Both the position numbers and the translations under genes were made by a program. DNA of 43,060 nt from an uncultured Clostridia bacterium (GTDB lineage Bacteria; Bacillota; Clostridia; TANB77; CAG-508): NCBI GenBank assembly GCA_934132805.1, contig CAKPAB010000007.1, positions 1 to 43,060 of the forward strand, written 5' to 3'. Every line of letters begins with the position of its first letter. Positions within the stretch are counted from its first letter, which is position 1. Shown piece by piece: positions 15,013 through 22,310 of this stretch. The notes beneath the pieces were generated by a model that did no database searches, was not told where the DNA came from, and was given only the letters and a program-made list of their open reading frames with translations.

Positions 15013-15642
15013 TTATTTTCCTAGTATTGTTAGTCCTTTTCTTATTAGTTCTTCTGTTGTCATATTTTCTTTTACTAATTTATCAAATGCTTTTTCTATT
15101 TCACGTTTGTTGTATCCTAGGACTTGTAGTGCTGCAATTGCTTCTTGAATTTTTTCTTCGTTTTCTATTTTTTCTTCTAATTTTGTTTTGCTTGAGTTTA
15201 TTCCTTTTACTGCTTTGGTTAGTTCTTGTATTTGTTCTTCTTTTTTCATTTTGTCTTTTAGTTCTAGTATTATTCTTTGTGCTGATTTTGCTCCTATTCC
15301 TGGTATTTGTGTTAGTGTTTTTACGTCTTCTGATATTATTGCTAATGCAAATTCTGTTGGCTCACATACGTCTAACATTGCTATTGCTGTTTTGGCTCCT
15401 ATTCCGCTTACTGATATTAGTAGTTCGAACATTCTTAGTTCTTCTAGACTGTTGAATCCGAATATACTGATGTCGTCTTCTCTTACTTTGTAGTATGTGT
15501 GTACTTTTATTTTTTCTCCTATGTTTCCTAGTTTTTCTATTCCTGTTTCTGACATGAATACTTTGTACCCTAGTCCGCCTACGTCTATTACTATGTATCC
15601 TGTCATTTTCATTTCTAGTGTTCCTTGTATATATGCTAACAT
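15013..15642 (-). CDS. ruvA: Holliday junction helicase subunit RuvA
   Basis: 209 aa, usual length. It binds four-way junctions and loads the RuvB motor. The N-terminal OB fold starts MLAYIQGTL. Two helix-hairpin-helix motifs follow, VSGIGAKTA (78-86) and IPGIGAKSA (113-121), then a flexible acidic linker and a C-terminal RuvB-binding three-helix region (AALQVLGYNKREIEKAF). SD AAAGGAAG. ruvB, normally the next gene, is not here; rarA follows instead. Confidence 0.95.
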   Translation of the reverse strand: MLAYIQGTLEMKMTGYIVIDVGGLGYKVFMSETGIEKLGNIGEKIKVHTYYKVREDDISIFGFNSLEELRMFELLISVSGIGAKTAIAMLDVCEPTEFALAIISEDVKTLTQIPGIGAKSAQRIILELKDKMKKEEQIQELTKAVKGINSSKTKLEEKIENEEKIQEAIAALQVLGYNKREIEKAFDKLVKENMTTEELIRKGLTILGK

Positions 15643-15695
15643 AATTTTCTTCCTTTCGCTTCACTTCGTTACGCTCATCGTCATACAAAATTTCA

Positions 15696-16250
15696 CTATA
15701 TGTTGTAAAAGTATGTTGCTTCTAAGTCTGCTTCGTGCATCAATAGTGCTAGTGGATATTTTTTGTATGCTGCTCCTATTGTGTTATATAGTTCTTTTGG
15801 CTCTGTGTATCCCATGTGCCAACGTATTGAGTATTTTTCTTCTGGAGTTAGTTTTATGTATTCTGTTATCATCATTACTGATTTTTCTCCATGTCCATAT
15901 GGTATTGTGTCATCTACTGTGTAGTATGGTACTTTTTCCCATACTCCTAGTGCGTTTTTGGCGTTTCTATAGTCTATTTTGTAGAAGTTTGCTTTGCATA
16001 GATCGTGTAGTAGTGGTACTAGTATTAGTGTTTCTGGGTTTATGTTTAGTGGCTCTATGTTTGTTTCTACTTTGTGTTTTAGTATTTCGTATACTTTCAT
16101 GCTGTGCTCTACTAACCCTCCTTCATAGTTTCCGTGGAATCTTGTGCTTGCTGGGGCTGTAAAGAAGTCTGTTTTTTCTATGAATTCTATTAGTTCGTTT
16201 ATTCCTTCTCTTTTGATTTGTTTTAGTAGTTCTAAAAATTGTTCTTTCAT
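15696..16250 (-). CDS. HD-domain hydrolase
   Basis: 184 aa from the ATG at 16248-16250 (SD AGGTG); the frame stays open upstream without a better SD. Metal-binding HD residues appear in order: GGLVEHSMKVYEIL, LVPLLHDLCKANF (the His-Asp pair) and YGHGEKSVMMI. This fits the HD phosphohydrolase superfamily, which acts on nucleotides or nucleic-acid 3' ends. The substrate cannot be told. It is the first gene of an operon with ruvA (53-bp gap) and rarA, so a link to DNA repair or nucleotide housekeeping is reasonable. A roughly 210-nt structured leader precedes it. Confidence 0.8.
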   Translation of the reverse strand: MKEQFLELLKQIKREGINELIEFIEKTDFFTAPASTRFHGNYEGGLVEHSMKVYEILKHKVETNIEPLNINPETLILVPLLHDLCKANFYKIDYRNAKNALGVWEKVPYYTVDDTIPYGHGEKSVMMITEYIKLTPEEKYSIRWHMGYTEPKELYNTIGAAYKKYPLALLMHEADLEATYFYNI

Positions 16251-16462
16251 TTTTTTCACCTGTTCTTTCTTGACTTTTTTAAATTTATATTTTATAATGT
16301 ATTTAGAAAATAAGAGACCACAAAATGTGGTTGCCAATTGTTTGATACTTTTAGTCCATATCTAGCTGGCTGCAAGATATGGCTTTTTATTATTTGCTCA
16401 AAATTTTAGCTAGTGCTATTATTAAGCCAAATGTGATAATAGTTTTCTTTTTTTCATTTTCT
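16251..16462 (-). promoter_or_regulatory. Long structured 5' leader of the HD-ruvA-rarA operon
   Basis: Between the promoter at 16469-16497 and the HD gene are about 210 nt with two hairpins on the minus strand: CCATATCT/AGATATGG with an 11-nt loop (16356-16382), and ACCACA/TGTGGT (about 16315-16333), which is not followed by a pure U-run. A short hydrophobic frame (ends near 16394) lacks a start codon. I match it to no known riboswitch or T-box; the T-box TGGNACCGCG is absent. With the terminator at 16566-16605 and the promoter this accounts for the 374-bp gap. Confidence 0.45.
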
Positions 16463-16468
16463 TTGCTT

Positions 16469-16497
16469 ATTATATAAATTTTTATTTAAAAAGTCAA
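16469..16497 (-). promoter_or_regulatory. Strong promoter of the HD-ruvA-rarA operon
   Basis: Minus strand: TTGACT (16492-16497), 17-bp spacer, TATAAT (16469-16474). Confidence 0.75.
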
Positions 16498-16565
16498 TAG
16501 TTTTTATACAAATTTTTGTTTGTTTTTGTTGGTTAAAAATATTTCTTTTTGCATATTAAGAGATT

Positions 16566-16605
16566 AAAAAAGTGCTCTCCACCCTTTAGGTTTGAGCACT
16601 TTTTT
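16566..16605 (-). terminator. Terminator after the prepilin-like gene
   Basis: AAAAAAGTGCTC / GAGCACTTTTTT stem with a 16-nt loop, 20 bp past the stop at 16625. It has A and T runs on both sides, so it can work in both directions. Confidence 0.8.
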
Positions 16606-16624
16606 TATTTCTACTTTTTATGTT

Positions 16625-17683
16625 TTATTGTATTATATATGTTCCGTTTGTTTCTTGAAGTATAGCATTAGAATTTAAGCAAACCAAAGGTCTGAATCCT
16701 ATAGTAGTATAATACGGTGTCTCACGACATATATTACCGTCTGAAAATACTCCCATTAAGCCATCTCCATCATTACTAGCTGTAGGAGTTGATAAGACCA
16801 TTGCATATGCATCCAATTGTGAACTTATTACATATAAACTATCATTTGATTTTAAATATTTAAAGCTATCTGTTATATAAGTATCCCAATTTGTTCCTCC
16901 ATCTGTACTTATTTGATATCCCACATATCCTGTTGTATCTGTTGCTTTTGCTTTGTATTTGTTCGCTTCTGATATTTTGTATTTTTGGTTATATGACTCA
17001 AATAATATTTCTAATGATGGTCCTCCAATTGCATATTCTGCTTTTCCTTCCGCATCTTTATATCCACTCCATGCCGTTGTATCCATCATATATGCTACTG
17101 ATTTCATATTAGGATTTGTGCTTGTGAATTTCTGTTCGAAAAAGCTGTTATTTAATTTTTGTAAGCTTGTTAATATGCTTTCTGAGCCTACATAATCACT
17201 ATATACATTTGAAAAATATGCACTTCTTTTATAACTACTATCTCCAGCATTTGGTTTATGCTCTGTTGCCACTCCATCTTTTGTACTTGCTGGTAAGTTT
17301 TCTCTTTCTACATAATTATCTGCTATTAAGTATATATTTGTTCCATCTGAATAAAATATCTTCCATCCAACATCTGTTGTTACTCCTGCCGGTGTATATT
17401 CAACTGATTTTCCATAAATTTCATCTTTATTTTCTGCTTTTGCTATATCTGATGCTGTTAACTTATCTCCATATTTAATTAATTCCCTTTCATATTCATC
17501 CAATGTTGCTTTTTGATTTGCTTCAGCTTCTGCTGTTTTTTTCTTTGCTTCTTGTGCTTTTTGAAATATCCCTGTATTTGTTAATGACATTATTGATATT
17601 CCTGCTAAAATAAGCAAAATAATAACTGTTATTACTAATGCCACTAATGTTATTCCTTTTTGCATTTCTTTTGTTTTTCTCAT
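16625..17683 (-). CDS. Prepilin-like surface protein with C-lectin/DUF6273-like C-terminus (copy 2)
   Basis: 352 aa. A 10-residue leader ending KG, then ITLVALVITVIILLILAGIS, is a prepilin-peptidase type site without the usual Glu5. A K/A/E-rich helix (about 40-70) leads into a globular region starting ASDIAKAENKDEIYGKSVEY. The C-terminal stretch (about 285-352) has LYVISSQ, GVFSDGNI and IGFRPLVCLNS, which resembles the end of DUF6273 or formylglycine-enzyme/C-type-lectin folds. That match is by eye. The protein is probably exported and held at the membrane or assembled into a filament. The first 138 residues are about 85% identical to the gene at 37150-38172, with the middle diverged. No pilus assembly genes are in the window. 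Confidence 0.8.
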   Translation of the reverse strand: MRKTKEMQKGITLVALVITVIILLILAGISIMSLTNTGIFQKAQEAKKKTAEAEANQKATLDEYERELIKYGDKLTASDIAKAENKDEIYGKSVEYTPAGVTTDVGWKIFYSDGTNIYLIADNYVERENLPASTKDGVATEHKPNAGDSSYKRSAYFSNVYSDYVGSESILTSLQKLNNSFFEQKFTSTNPNMKSVAYMMDTTAWSGYKDAEGKAEYAIGGPSLEILFESYNQKYKISEANKYKAKATDTTGYVGYQISTDGGTNWDTYITDSFKYLKSNDSLYVISSQLDAYAMVLSTPTASNDGDGLMGVFSDGNICRETPYYTTIGFRPLVCLNSNAILQETNGTYIIQ

Positions 17684-17749
17684 TCTACCTTTTTCTCCCT
17701 TCTCATTGTAGAGTTTTTTGCGTCTTCTGCAGTTTGTTTCTGCATTTTA

Positions 17750-17778
17750 ATTTTAACATAACAAAATTTGCATTTCAA
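17750..17778 (-). promoter_or_regulatory. Promoter of prepilin-like gene copy 2
   Basis: Minus strand: TTGAAA (17773-17778), 17-bp spacer, TAAAAT (17750-17755). The whole 29-bp element is nearly the same as that of copy 4 (38231-38259). Confidence 0.65.
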
Positions 17779-17888
17779 GAATTTTTATGTATTTTATTCT
17801 CACAAATCAAAAAAAGAATTCTTTATTGAATTATACCCTATTTGTTTTAGTATAATTCATATAGAATTCTTTTTATAATAAAAACTTA

Positions 17889-19124
17889 TTACAAACACAT
17901 ATTTTTTATTCTTTCAATTGCTTCAATTGTATTTTCCTTAGTATTAAATGCTGTAAGTCTAAAATATCCTTCACCATGTGGTCCAAAGCCACTTCCAGGT
18001 GTTCCAACAACATTAGCATTATCTAATAACTTATCAAAAAATTCCCATGAAGTCATGCCTTCTGGAATTTTAAGCCAAATATATGGTGAACTAACTCCCC
18101 CATATACTTTAAAGCCTGCATCTTTTAAGCCTTCTCTTATGATTTTAGCATTTTCTAAATAATAATTTATATTATCTTTTATTTGTTTTTGACCTTCTTC
18201 TGTATAAACTGCTTCTGCTGCTCTTTGAGTGATATATGGTGTTCCATTAAATTTTGTGCAAGTTCTTCTATTCCATAGTCTATTTAAGCTTACTTTTTCT
18301 CCATTTTCTCTGTATCCTTTTAAGTCTTTTGGTATTACAACATATCCACATCTTATTCCTGTAAATCCTGCTGTTTTTGAGTAGCTTTTAAATTCTATTG
18401 CTACTTCTTTTGCTCCCTCTATTTCATAAATGCTATGTGGTATGTTTTCTTCTGTTATAAATGCTTCATATGCAGCATCATATAAAATAATTGATTGATT
18501 TTCTTTTGCATATTCTACCCATTTTTTTAGCTCATTTTTATCTAATACTGTTCCTGTTGGATTGTTTGGAAAGCAAAAATATATCAAGTCAACTTTTTCT
18601 TTTGGTAATTCTGGTTTGAAATCATTTTCTGCGGTTACTGGTAAATATACTATATTTTCGTATTTTTCTTTTTCTTTATTGTATTTTCCGCTTCTTCCTG
18701 ACATTACATTTGTGTCTAAATATACTGGATAAACTGGGTCTGTAATTGCTACTTTGTTATTTTTTGCAAATATGTCTACTATATTTCCGCAGTCGCATTT
18801 TGAGCCATCTGATACAAATATTTCGTCTTTTGATATTTCTATATCTCTTGTTTTGTAATCATTTTTTAATATTGCTTCTCTTAAAAAATCATATCCTTGT
18901 TCTGGTCCATATCCTCTAAACCCTCGCTCTGTTCCCATTTCTTCTACTGCTTTTTGCATTGCTTTTATACATGCTGGAACTATTGGTTTTGTTACATCTC
19001 CAATTCCTAATTTTATTATTTTTTTGTCTGGATGTTTTTCTGTATATTCTGCTACTTTTTTTGCTATTGTTGAAAATAGGTAACTGTCTTGTAATTCTAA
19101 AAAGTTTTCATTTATATAACTCAT
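17889..19124 (-). CDS. dapL: LL-diaminopimelate aminotransferase
   Basis: 411 aa, usual length. A PLP enzyme that converts tetrahydrodipicolinate directly to LL-diaminopimelate with glutamate, bypassing the acylated route. It shows the class I/II fold: SDGSKCDCGNI near residue 107, FPNNPTGTV (the PLP-contacting NPTG), YDAAYEAF, the PLP lysine in SYSKTAGFTGIRCGY, and SPYIWLKIPEG near the C-terminus. Its start overlaps the dapF stop by 4 nt (ATGA), so the two are translationally coupled. The last two steps to meso-diaminopimelate therefore come from one message, for peptidoglycan and lysine. Confidence 0.95.
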   Translation of the reverse strand: MSYINENFLELQDSYLFSTIAKKVAEYTEKHPDKKIIKLGIGDVTKPIVPACIKAMQKAVEEMGTERGFRGYGPEQGYDFLREAILKNDYKTRDIEISKDEIFVSDGSKCDCGNIVDIFAKNNKVAITDPVYPVYLDTNVMSGRSGKYNKEKEKYENIVYLPVTAENDFKPELPKEKVDLIYFCFPNNPTGTVLDKNELKKWVEYAKENQSIILYDAAYEAFITEENIPHSIYEIEGAKEVAIEFKSYSKTAGFTGIRCGYVVIPKDLKGYRENGEKVSLNRLWNRRTCTKFNGTPYITQRAAEAVYTEEGQKQIKDNINYYLENAKIIREGLKDAGFKVYGGVSSPYIWLKIPEGMTSWEFFDKLLDNANVVGTPGSGFGPHGEGYFRLTAFNTKENTIEAIERIKNMCL

Positions 19125-19969
19125 CTAATCGCCTCCTCGTAAAGTTCTCCGTCAAATACTGTTACTGCTGGGCCTGTCATATATATATGATTGTCTTTTT
19201 CATTCCATTCTATATTTAATGTTCCACCTAATAATTCTATATTTACATTTCTATCTGTTAGGTCATTTAAATTGCATGCAACTGCTGTGGCACATGCACC
19301 TGTTCCACATGCTAGTGTTTCTCCAGCACCTCTTTCCCAAACTCTCATTTTGATGTTGTTTTTGTCTATGATTTGTGCAAATTCTATATTAGCTTTTTTA
19401 GGAAATGCTTTATCTATTTCTAGTATTTTTCCATATTTTTCTACATCAAATTCTTTTGTGTTTTCTACTATTGTAATGGCGTGTGGGTTTCCCATTGATA
19501 CACATGTGAATTTGAATTTTTTGCCTTCTGCTTCTAGTTCTAGATTTTTTACCGGTTTTTCTGTTGATATTACTGGTATTTTTTCTGCTTCTAGTATTGG
19601 CTCTCCCATGTCTACTCGTACAGTTTCTACTTTTCCTTCTTTTGTGTTTAATATTAATGTTTTTATTCCTGCAAGTGTTTCGATTTTTATTGTTTTTTTG
19701 TTTGTTAGGCCTTTGTCATATACAAATTTTCCTACACATCTTATTCCGTTCCCACACATTTCTGCTTCACTTCCATCAGAATTGAACATTTTCATTTTAA
19801 AGTCGGCAATGTTGCTTTTGCATATTAAAATTAGGCCGTCTGAGCCTATTCCGAAGTTTCTGTTGCTTACAAATTTGGCTAGTTTTTCTTCTTTTTCTAT
19901 TTTTTGATTTATGGCATCTATGTATACATAGTCGTTTCCTAGCCCGTGCATTTTTGTAAATTTTATCAT
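19121..19969 (-). CDS. dapF: Diaminopimelate epimerase
   Basis: 282 aa. It converts LL- to meso-diaminopimelate by two catalytic cysteines, seen in MCGNGIRC and in ACGTGACATA. MHGLGNDYVYID near the N-terminus is the family signature. I use the ATG at 19967-19969, which has GAGG 8 nt upstream; the GTG nine bases earlier lies inside that SD. It is the first gene of the dapF-dapL operon from the promoter at 20031-20059, and the message would begin with a small hairpin (20000-20023). Confidence 0.95.
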   Translation of the reverse strand: MIKFTKMHGLGNDYVYIDAINQKIEKEEKLAKFVSNRNFGIGSDGLILICKSNIADFKMKMFNSDGSEAEMCGNGIRCVGKFVYDKGLTNKKTIKIETLAGIKTLILNTKEGKVETVRVDMGEPILEAEKIPVISTEKPVKNLELEAEGKKFKFTCVSMGNPHAITIVENTKEFDVEKYGKILEIDKAFPKKANIEFAQIIDKNNIKMRVWERGAGETLACGTGACATAVACNLNDLTDRNVNIELLGGTLNIEWNEKDNHIYMTGPAVTVFDGELYEEAIR

Positions 19970-19999
19970 TTTCTTCACCTCTTATAGGTATTAATAGTT

Positions 20000-20023
20000 G
20001 GTAGAATATAGTTATGTTCTACC
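20000..20023. promoter_or_regulatory. Inverted repeat at the dapF transcript start
   Basis: GGTAGAA / TTCTACC (7-bp arms, 10-bp gap), just downstream of the dapF -10 box. It could be an operator or a 5'-end stabilising hairpin. Confidence 0.4.
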
Positions 20024-20030
20024 GCCTTGT

Positions 20031-20059
20031 ATTTTATCATATGTTTTTTTGTTTTACAA
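20031..20059 (-). promoter_or_regulatory. Promoter of dapF-dapL
   Basis: Minus strand: TTGTAA (20054-20059), 17-bp spacer, TAAAAT (20031-20036). Confidence 0.6.
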
Positions 20060-20065
20060 GTTTTT

Positions 20066-20094
20066 TTGACATACTCATTTTTTTTATATATAAT
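20066..20094 (+). promoter_or_regulatory. Consensus promoter of the GT51 gene
   Basis: TTGACA (20066-20071), 17-bp spacer, TATAAT (20089-20094), a perfect SigA consensus. It is divergent from the dapF promoter, with the two -35 boxes only 6 bp apart. Confidence 0.85.
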
Positions 20095-20140
20095 GTTCTT
20101 GCAAGATAATATTTAAAATCTACAAAGGATGGTGTTTTAT

Positions 20141-20827
20141 ATGAAATTTATAAAAAAAATACTTTTCGCAATAATACTATTAATAATAATAATCTGTTTA
20201 ATAATACTTGGAATTGGCAAAATATATTACAACAATGCCTTAAAAGAAAAGCCCCTAATTACCAGAATTGATGAAGTTACCGGAAAAGAAAATTTTGTAA
20301 AATTTGAAGATATGGCTGCTGATTATAGAAATGCTGTAATTAGTGTAGAAGACCACAGATTTTATGACCATGGACCTGTTGATTTTATCGCAATCGGCCG
20401 TGCTATTTTTACAAATATCAAAAATGGTGAACTTCAAGAAGGAGGAAGTACTATAACTCAACAAGTTGCTAAAAATATTATATTTTCTCAAGATAAATCT
20501 TGGGTTAGAAAGATTGGTGAAATTTTTGCTTCTTATGATTTAGAAAAAAACTATTCTAAAAAGGAAATTTTTGAGTTGTATGTAAATTCTGCATATTTTG
20601 GTGATGGATATTATGGTATTTATGATGCAAGTTATGGATATTATAATAAGTCCCCTAAAGATTTAAGTTTAGATGAAGCTTCTATGCTTGCTGGTGTTCC
20701 TAATGCTCCTTCTGTTTATGCTCCAACTGTAAATCAATCTTTGGCAAAAAAACGTCAATATCATGTTTTGAATACAATGCTTGAGTATGGTTATATAACT
20801 AAAGAGCAAGCTATGTCTATTAAATAA
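20141..20827 (+). CDS. Monofunctional peptidoglycan glycosyltransferase (GT51)
   Basis: 228 aa. One N-terminal membrane helix (about 5-27), then a GT51 domain: VEDHRFYDHG (catalytic Glu), GGSTITQQVAKN, and a KKEIFELYVNSAYFG region. It polymerises lipid II into glycan strands. The protein ends after the GT51 domain, so there is no transpeptidase module, as in MtgA-type enzymes. I chose the ATG at 20141 because AAAGG lies 12 nt upstream; the ATG at 20129 touches that SD. It is driven by a consensus promoter and followed by a deacetylase gene, a coherent cell-wall pair opposite dapF-dapL. Confidence 0.9.
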   Translation: MKFIKKILFAIILLIIIICLIILGIGKIYYNNALKEKPLITRIDEVTGKENFVKFEDMAADYRNAVISVEDHRFYDHGPVDFIAIGRAIFTNIKNGELQEGGSTITQQVAKNIIFSQDKSWVRKIGEIFASYDLEKNYSKKEIFELYVNSAYFGDGYYGIYDASYGYYNKSPKDLSLDEASMLAGVPNAPSVYAPTVNQSLAKKRQYHVLNTMLEYGYITKEQAMSIK

Positions 20828-20842
20828 TTGTGCTATTTTTTT

Positions 20843-20874
20843 AAGACCTTCATATATTAAAATATGGAGGTCTT
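20843..20874 (+). terminator. Hairpin carrying the SD of the deacetylase gene
   Basis: AAGACCTTCATAT / ATATGGAGGTCTT (13-bp arms with one mismatch), followed by TT. GGAGG at 20866-20870 in the 3' arm is the SD of the ATG at 20877. It could serve as terminator, attenuator and SD-masking hairpin. Confidence 0.65.
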
Positions 20875-20876
20875 TT

Positions 20877-21671
20877 ATGAGAGTTTTATTTATTAAAAGT
20901 AGAAAACGTTTATTTTTTATTTTTTTTATTATAGTTCTTGTAATTTTTCTGTCTATATTTTTTATTCATAATACTCCTTCTTATGCTGTGGAGTTTGCCA
21001 AAAATTCTTTTTTTAATATTGATGTTACTATTTCTTTAAATGATATTGAGAAGTCTAATGATAAAAAGGCTTATTTGACTTTTGACGATGGTCCTACGGT
21101 AAAAGCTACTGGAAAAATTTTGGATGTTTTGAAAGAGTCTAATGTTAAGGCTACCTTTTTTGTTGTTGGTAAACATGTAAAGGAACATCCTGAATTAGTT
21201 AAAAGGGCTTATGATGAGGGGCATTATATTGCTAATCATGGTTATAATCATAATAATAAAGTTTTGTATAAGGATATGGATTCTTTTAAAAATGAGATTG
21301 TTTCTACTGATGCTGAAATTTCAAAGGCTATTGGTGTTGAAAATTATTGTTCTCATATTTTTAGGTTTCCTAACGGATATATGTCACATATATATTCTAG
21401 TCAAAAAAAGGATGCTTTGTCTGTTTTGTCTAGTTTAAATTATGTTTATGTGGATTGGAATTGTTTGAATATGGATTCTGAACGTAAATATTCAAATTAT
21501 CAATTGATTAATAATCTTAAGAGGACTTCGAAGAATAAAGGTACTTTGATTATTTTGATGCATGATACTGCAGATGTTAATAAAACTTATAATATACTAA
21601 AGGAGTCTATTTCTTACTTAAAGTCTGAGGGTTATGAATTTTCTAATTTTTATGATTTTATTAATAAATAG
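20877..21671 (+). CDS. Polysaccharide deacetylase (NodB-like, CE4)
   Basis: 264 aa. N-terminal membrane anchor (about 9-30), then the NodB domain: AYLTFDDGP (catalytic and metal Asp pair), HGYNH (metal His residues), RFPNGY in place of the usual RPPYG, and IILMHDTA (catalytic His). The family removes N-acetyl groups from peptidoglycan or other amino-glycans outside the membrane. It lies 49 bp after the GT51 gene and its SD is inside the hairpin of 20843-20874, so its level may depend on that structure. Wall modification is the most likely role. Confidence 0.9.
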   Translation: MRVLFIKSRKRLFFIFFIIVLVIFLSIFFIHNTPSYAVEFAKNSFFNIDVTISLNDIEKSNDKKAYLTFDDGPTVKATGKILDVLKESNVKATFFVVGKHVKEHPELVKRAYDEGHYIANHGYNHNNKVLYKDMDSFKNEIVSTDAEISKAIGVENYCSHIFRFPNGYMSHIYSSQKKDALSVLSSLNYVYVDWNCLNMDSERKYSNYQLINNLKRTSKNKGTLIILMHDTADVNKTYNILKESISYLKSEGYEFSNFYDFINK

Positions 21672-21749
21672 TCTTATTTTATTTGAATTTTTGTTTTTAT
21701 TTTATTAATAAATCTTGTTGTTGATTTTTGGCTTTTATTAATAAATAGT
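21657..21749. repeat. Three copies of TTTTATTAATAAAT
   Basis: Starts at 21657 (overlapping the deacetylase stop), 21700 and 21733. The first and third also share the following AGT. It looks like small duplications of the gene's 3' end. The rest of 21672-21910 is AT-rich with no gene. Confidence 0.45.
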
Positions 21750-21884
21750 TTTAGTTTGTTGTTTTTCTGCTGTTTTTTTGTTATTCTGTTTTATTGTTCT
21801 ATTTTAACTATATTACCAGTTGGTTAATCAAATTATTATTTTTATATTTTGGGTAATTTTTCTGTAACTCATTGGTTATAGTTC

Positions 21885-21890
21885 TATAAT
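21885..21890 (+). promoter_or_regulatory. -10 box of the XRE regulator gene
   Basis: TATAAT at 21885-21890, with only a weak -35 (CTGTAA, 21862-21867). A weak -35 often means the promoter depends on an activator, or that the regulator itself binds here. Confidence 0.4.
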
Positions 21891-21910
21891 AGTTGGTGTG
21901 GAGGGGTTAG

Positions 21911-22285
21911 ATGAATTTTAATTTAGAAAACTTTAGTTATAGATTAACTGTTTTATTGGATGAAAATAATATGTCTCAAACACAATTGGCAGAAAAAGTT
22001 GGGGCTACAAATGTTACAATTTGTAGATATATTAATGGTGAGAGAATTCCTAGAATTGATGTTGTTTCCAAAATTGCTGCTGTTTTTAATGTATCTTTAG
22101 ATTATTTGCTTGGTATTTCTGATAATACGGACCCTAATAGTTTGAGTACAAATGAAGATTTAGATATTGCTTTGTTGATGAAAAATTTGTATTCGCTAGA
22201 GGGTAACAAGCATTTGTCTAAAAAGCAAATTGATATGATTAAGGCTTTGTTGCTTGCTAATAAAGATTTTATTTTATCAGCTTAA
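21911..22285 (+). CDS. XRE-family transcriptional regulator
   Basis: 124 aa. Cro/C1-type helix-turn-helix at residues 10-65 (MSQTQLAEKVGATNVTICRY, recognition helix, then INGERIPRIDVVSKIAAVFN), with the typical SLDYLLG end. The C-terminal 55 residues are helical (LSKKQIDMIKALLLAN) and probably dimerise. SD GGAGGGG. Alone on the plus strand between the deacetylase and convergent SPFH genes; its target is unknown and may be its own promoter. Confidence 0.9.
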   Translation: MNFNLENFSYRLTVLLDENNMSQTQLAEKVGATNVTICRYINGERIPRIDVVSKIAAVFNVSLDYLLGISDNTDPNSLSTNEDLDIALLMKNLYSLEGNKHLSKKQIDMIKALLLANKDFILSA

Positions 22286-22286
22286 A

Positions 22287-22310
22287 AAAAGTTGCCTAAT
22301 GGCAACTTTT
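22287..22310. terminator. Bidirectional terminator between XRE and SPFH genes
   Basis: AAAAGTTGCC / GGCAACTTTT with a TAAT loop and A/T runs on both sides. It fills the whole 25-bp gap between the two stop codons. Confidence 0.9.

Noticed and set aside
16390..16490. Short hydrophobic frame in the leader of the HD gene
   Set aside because: It has no ATG, GTG or TTG start and no SD.
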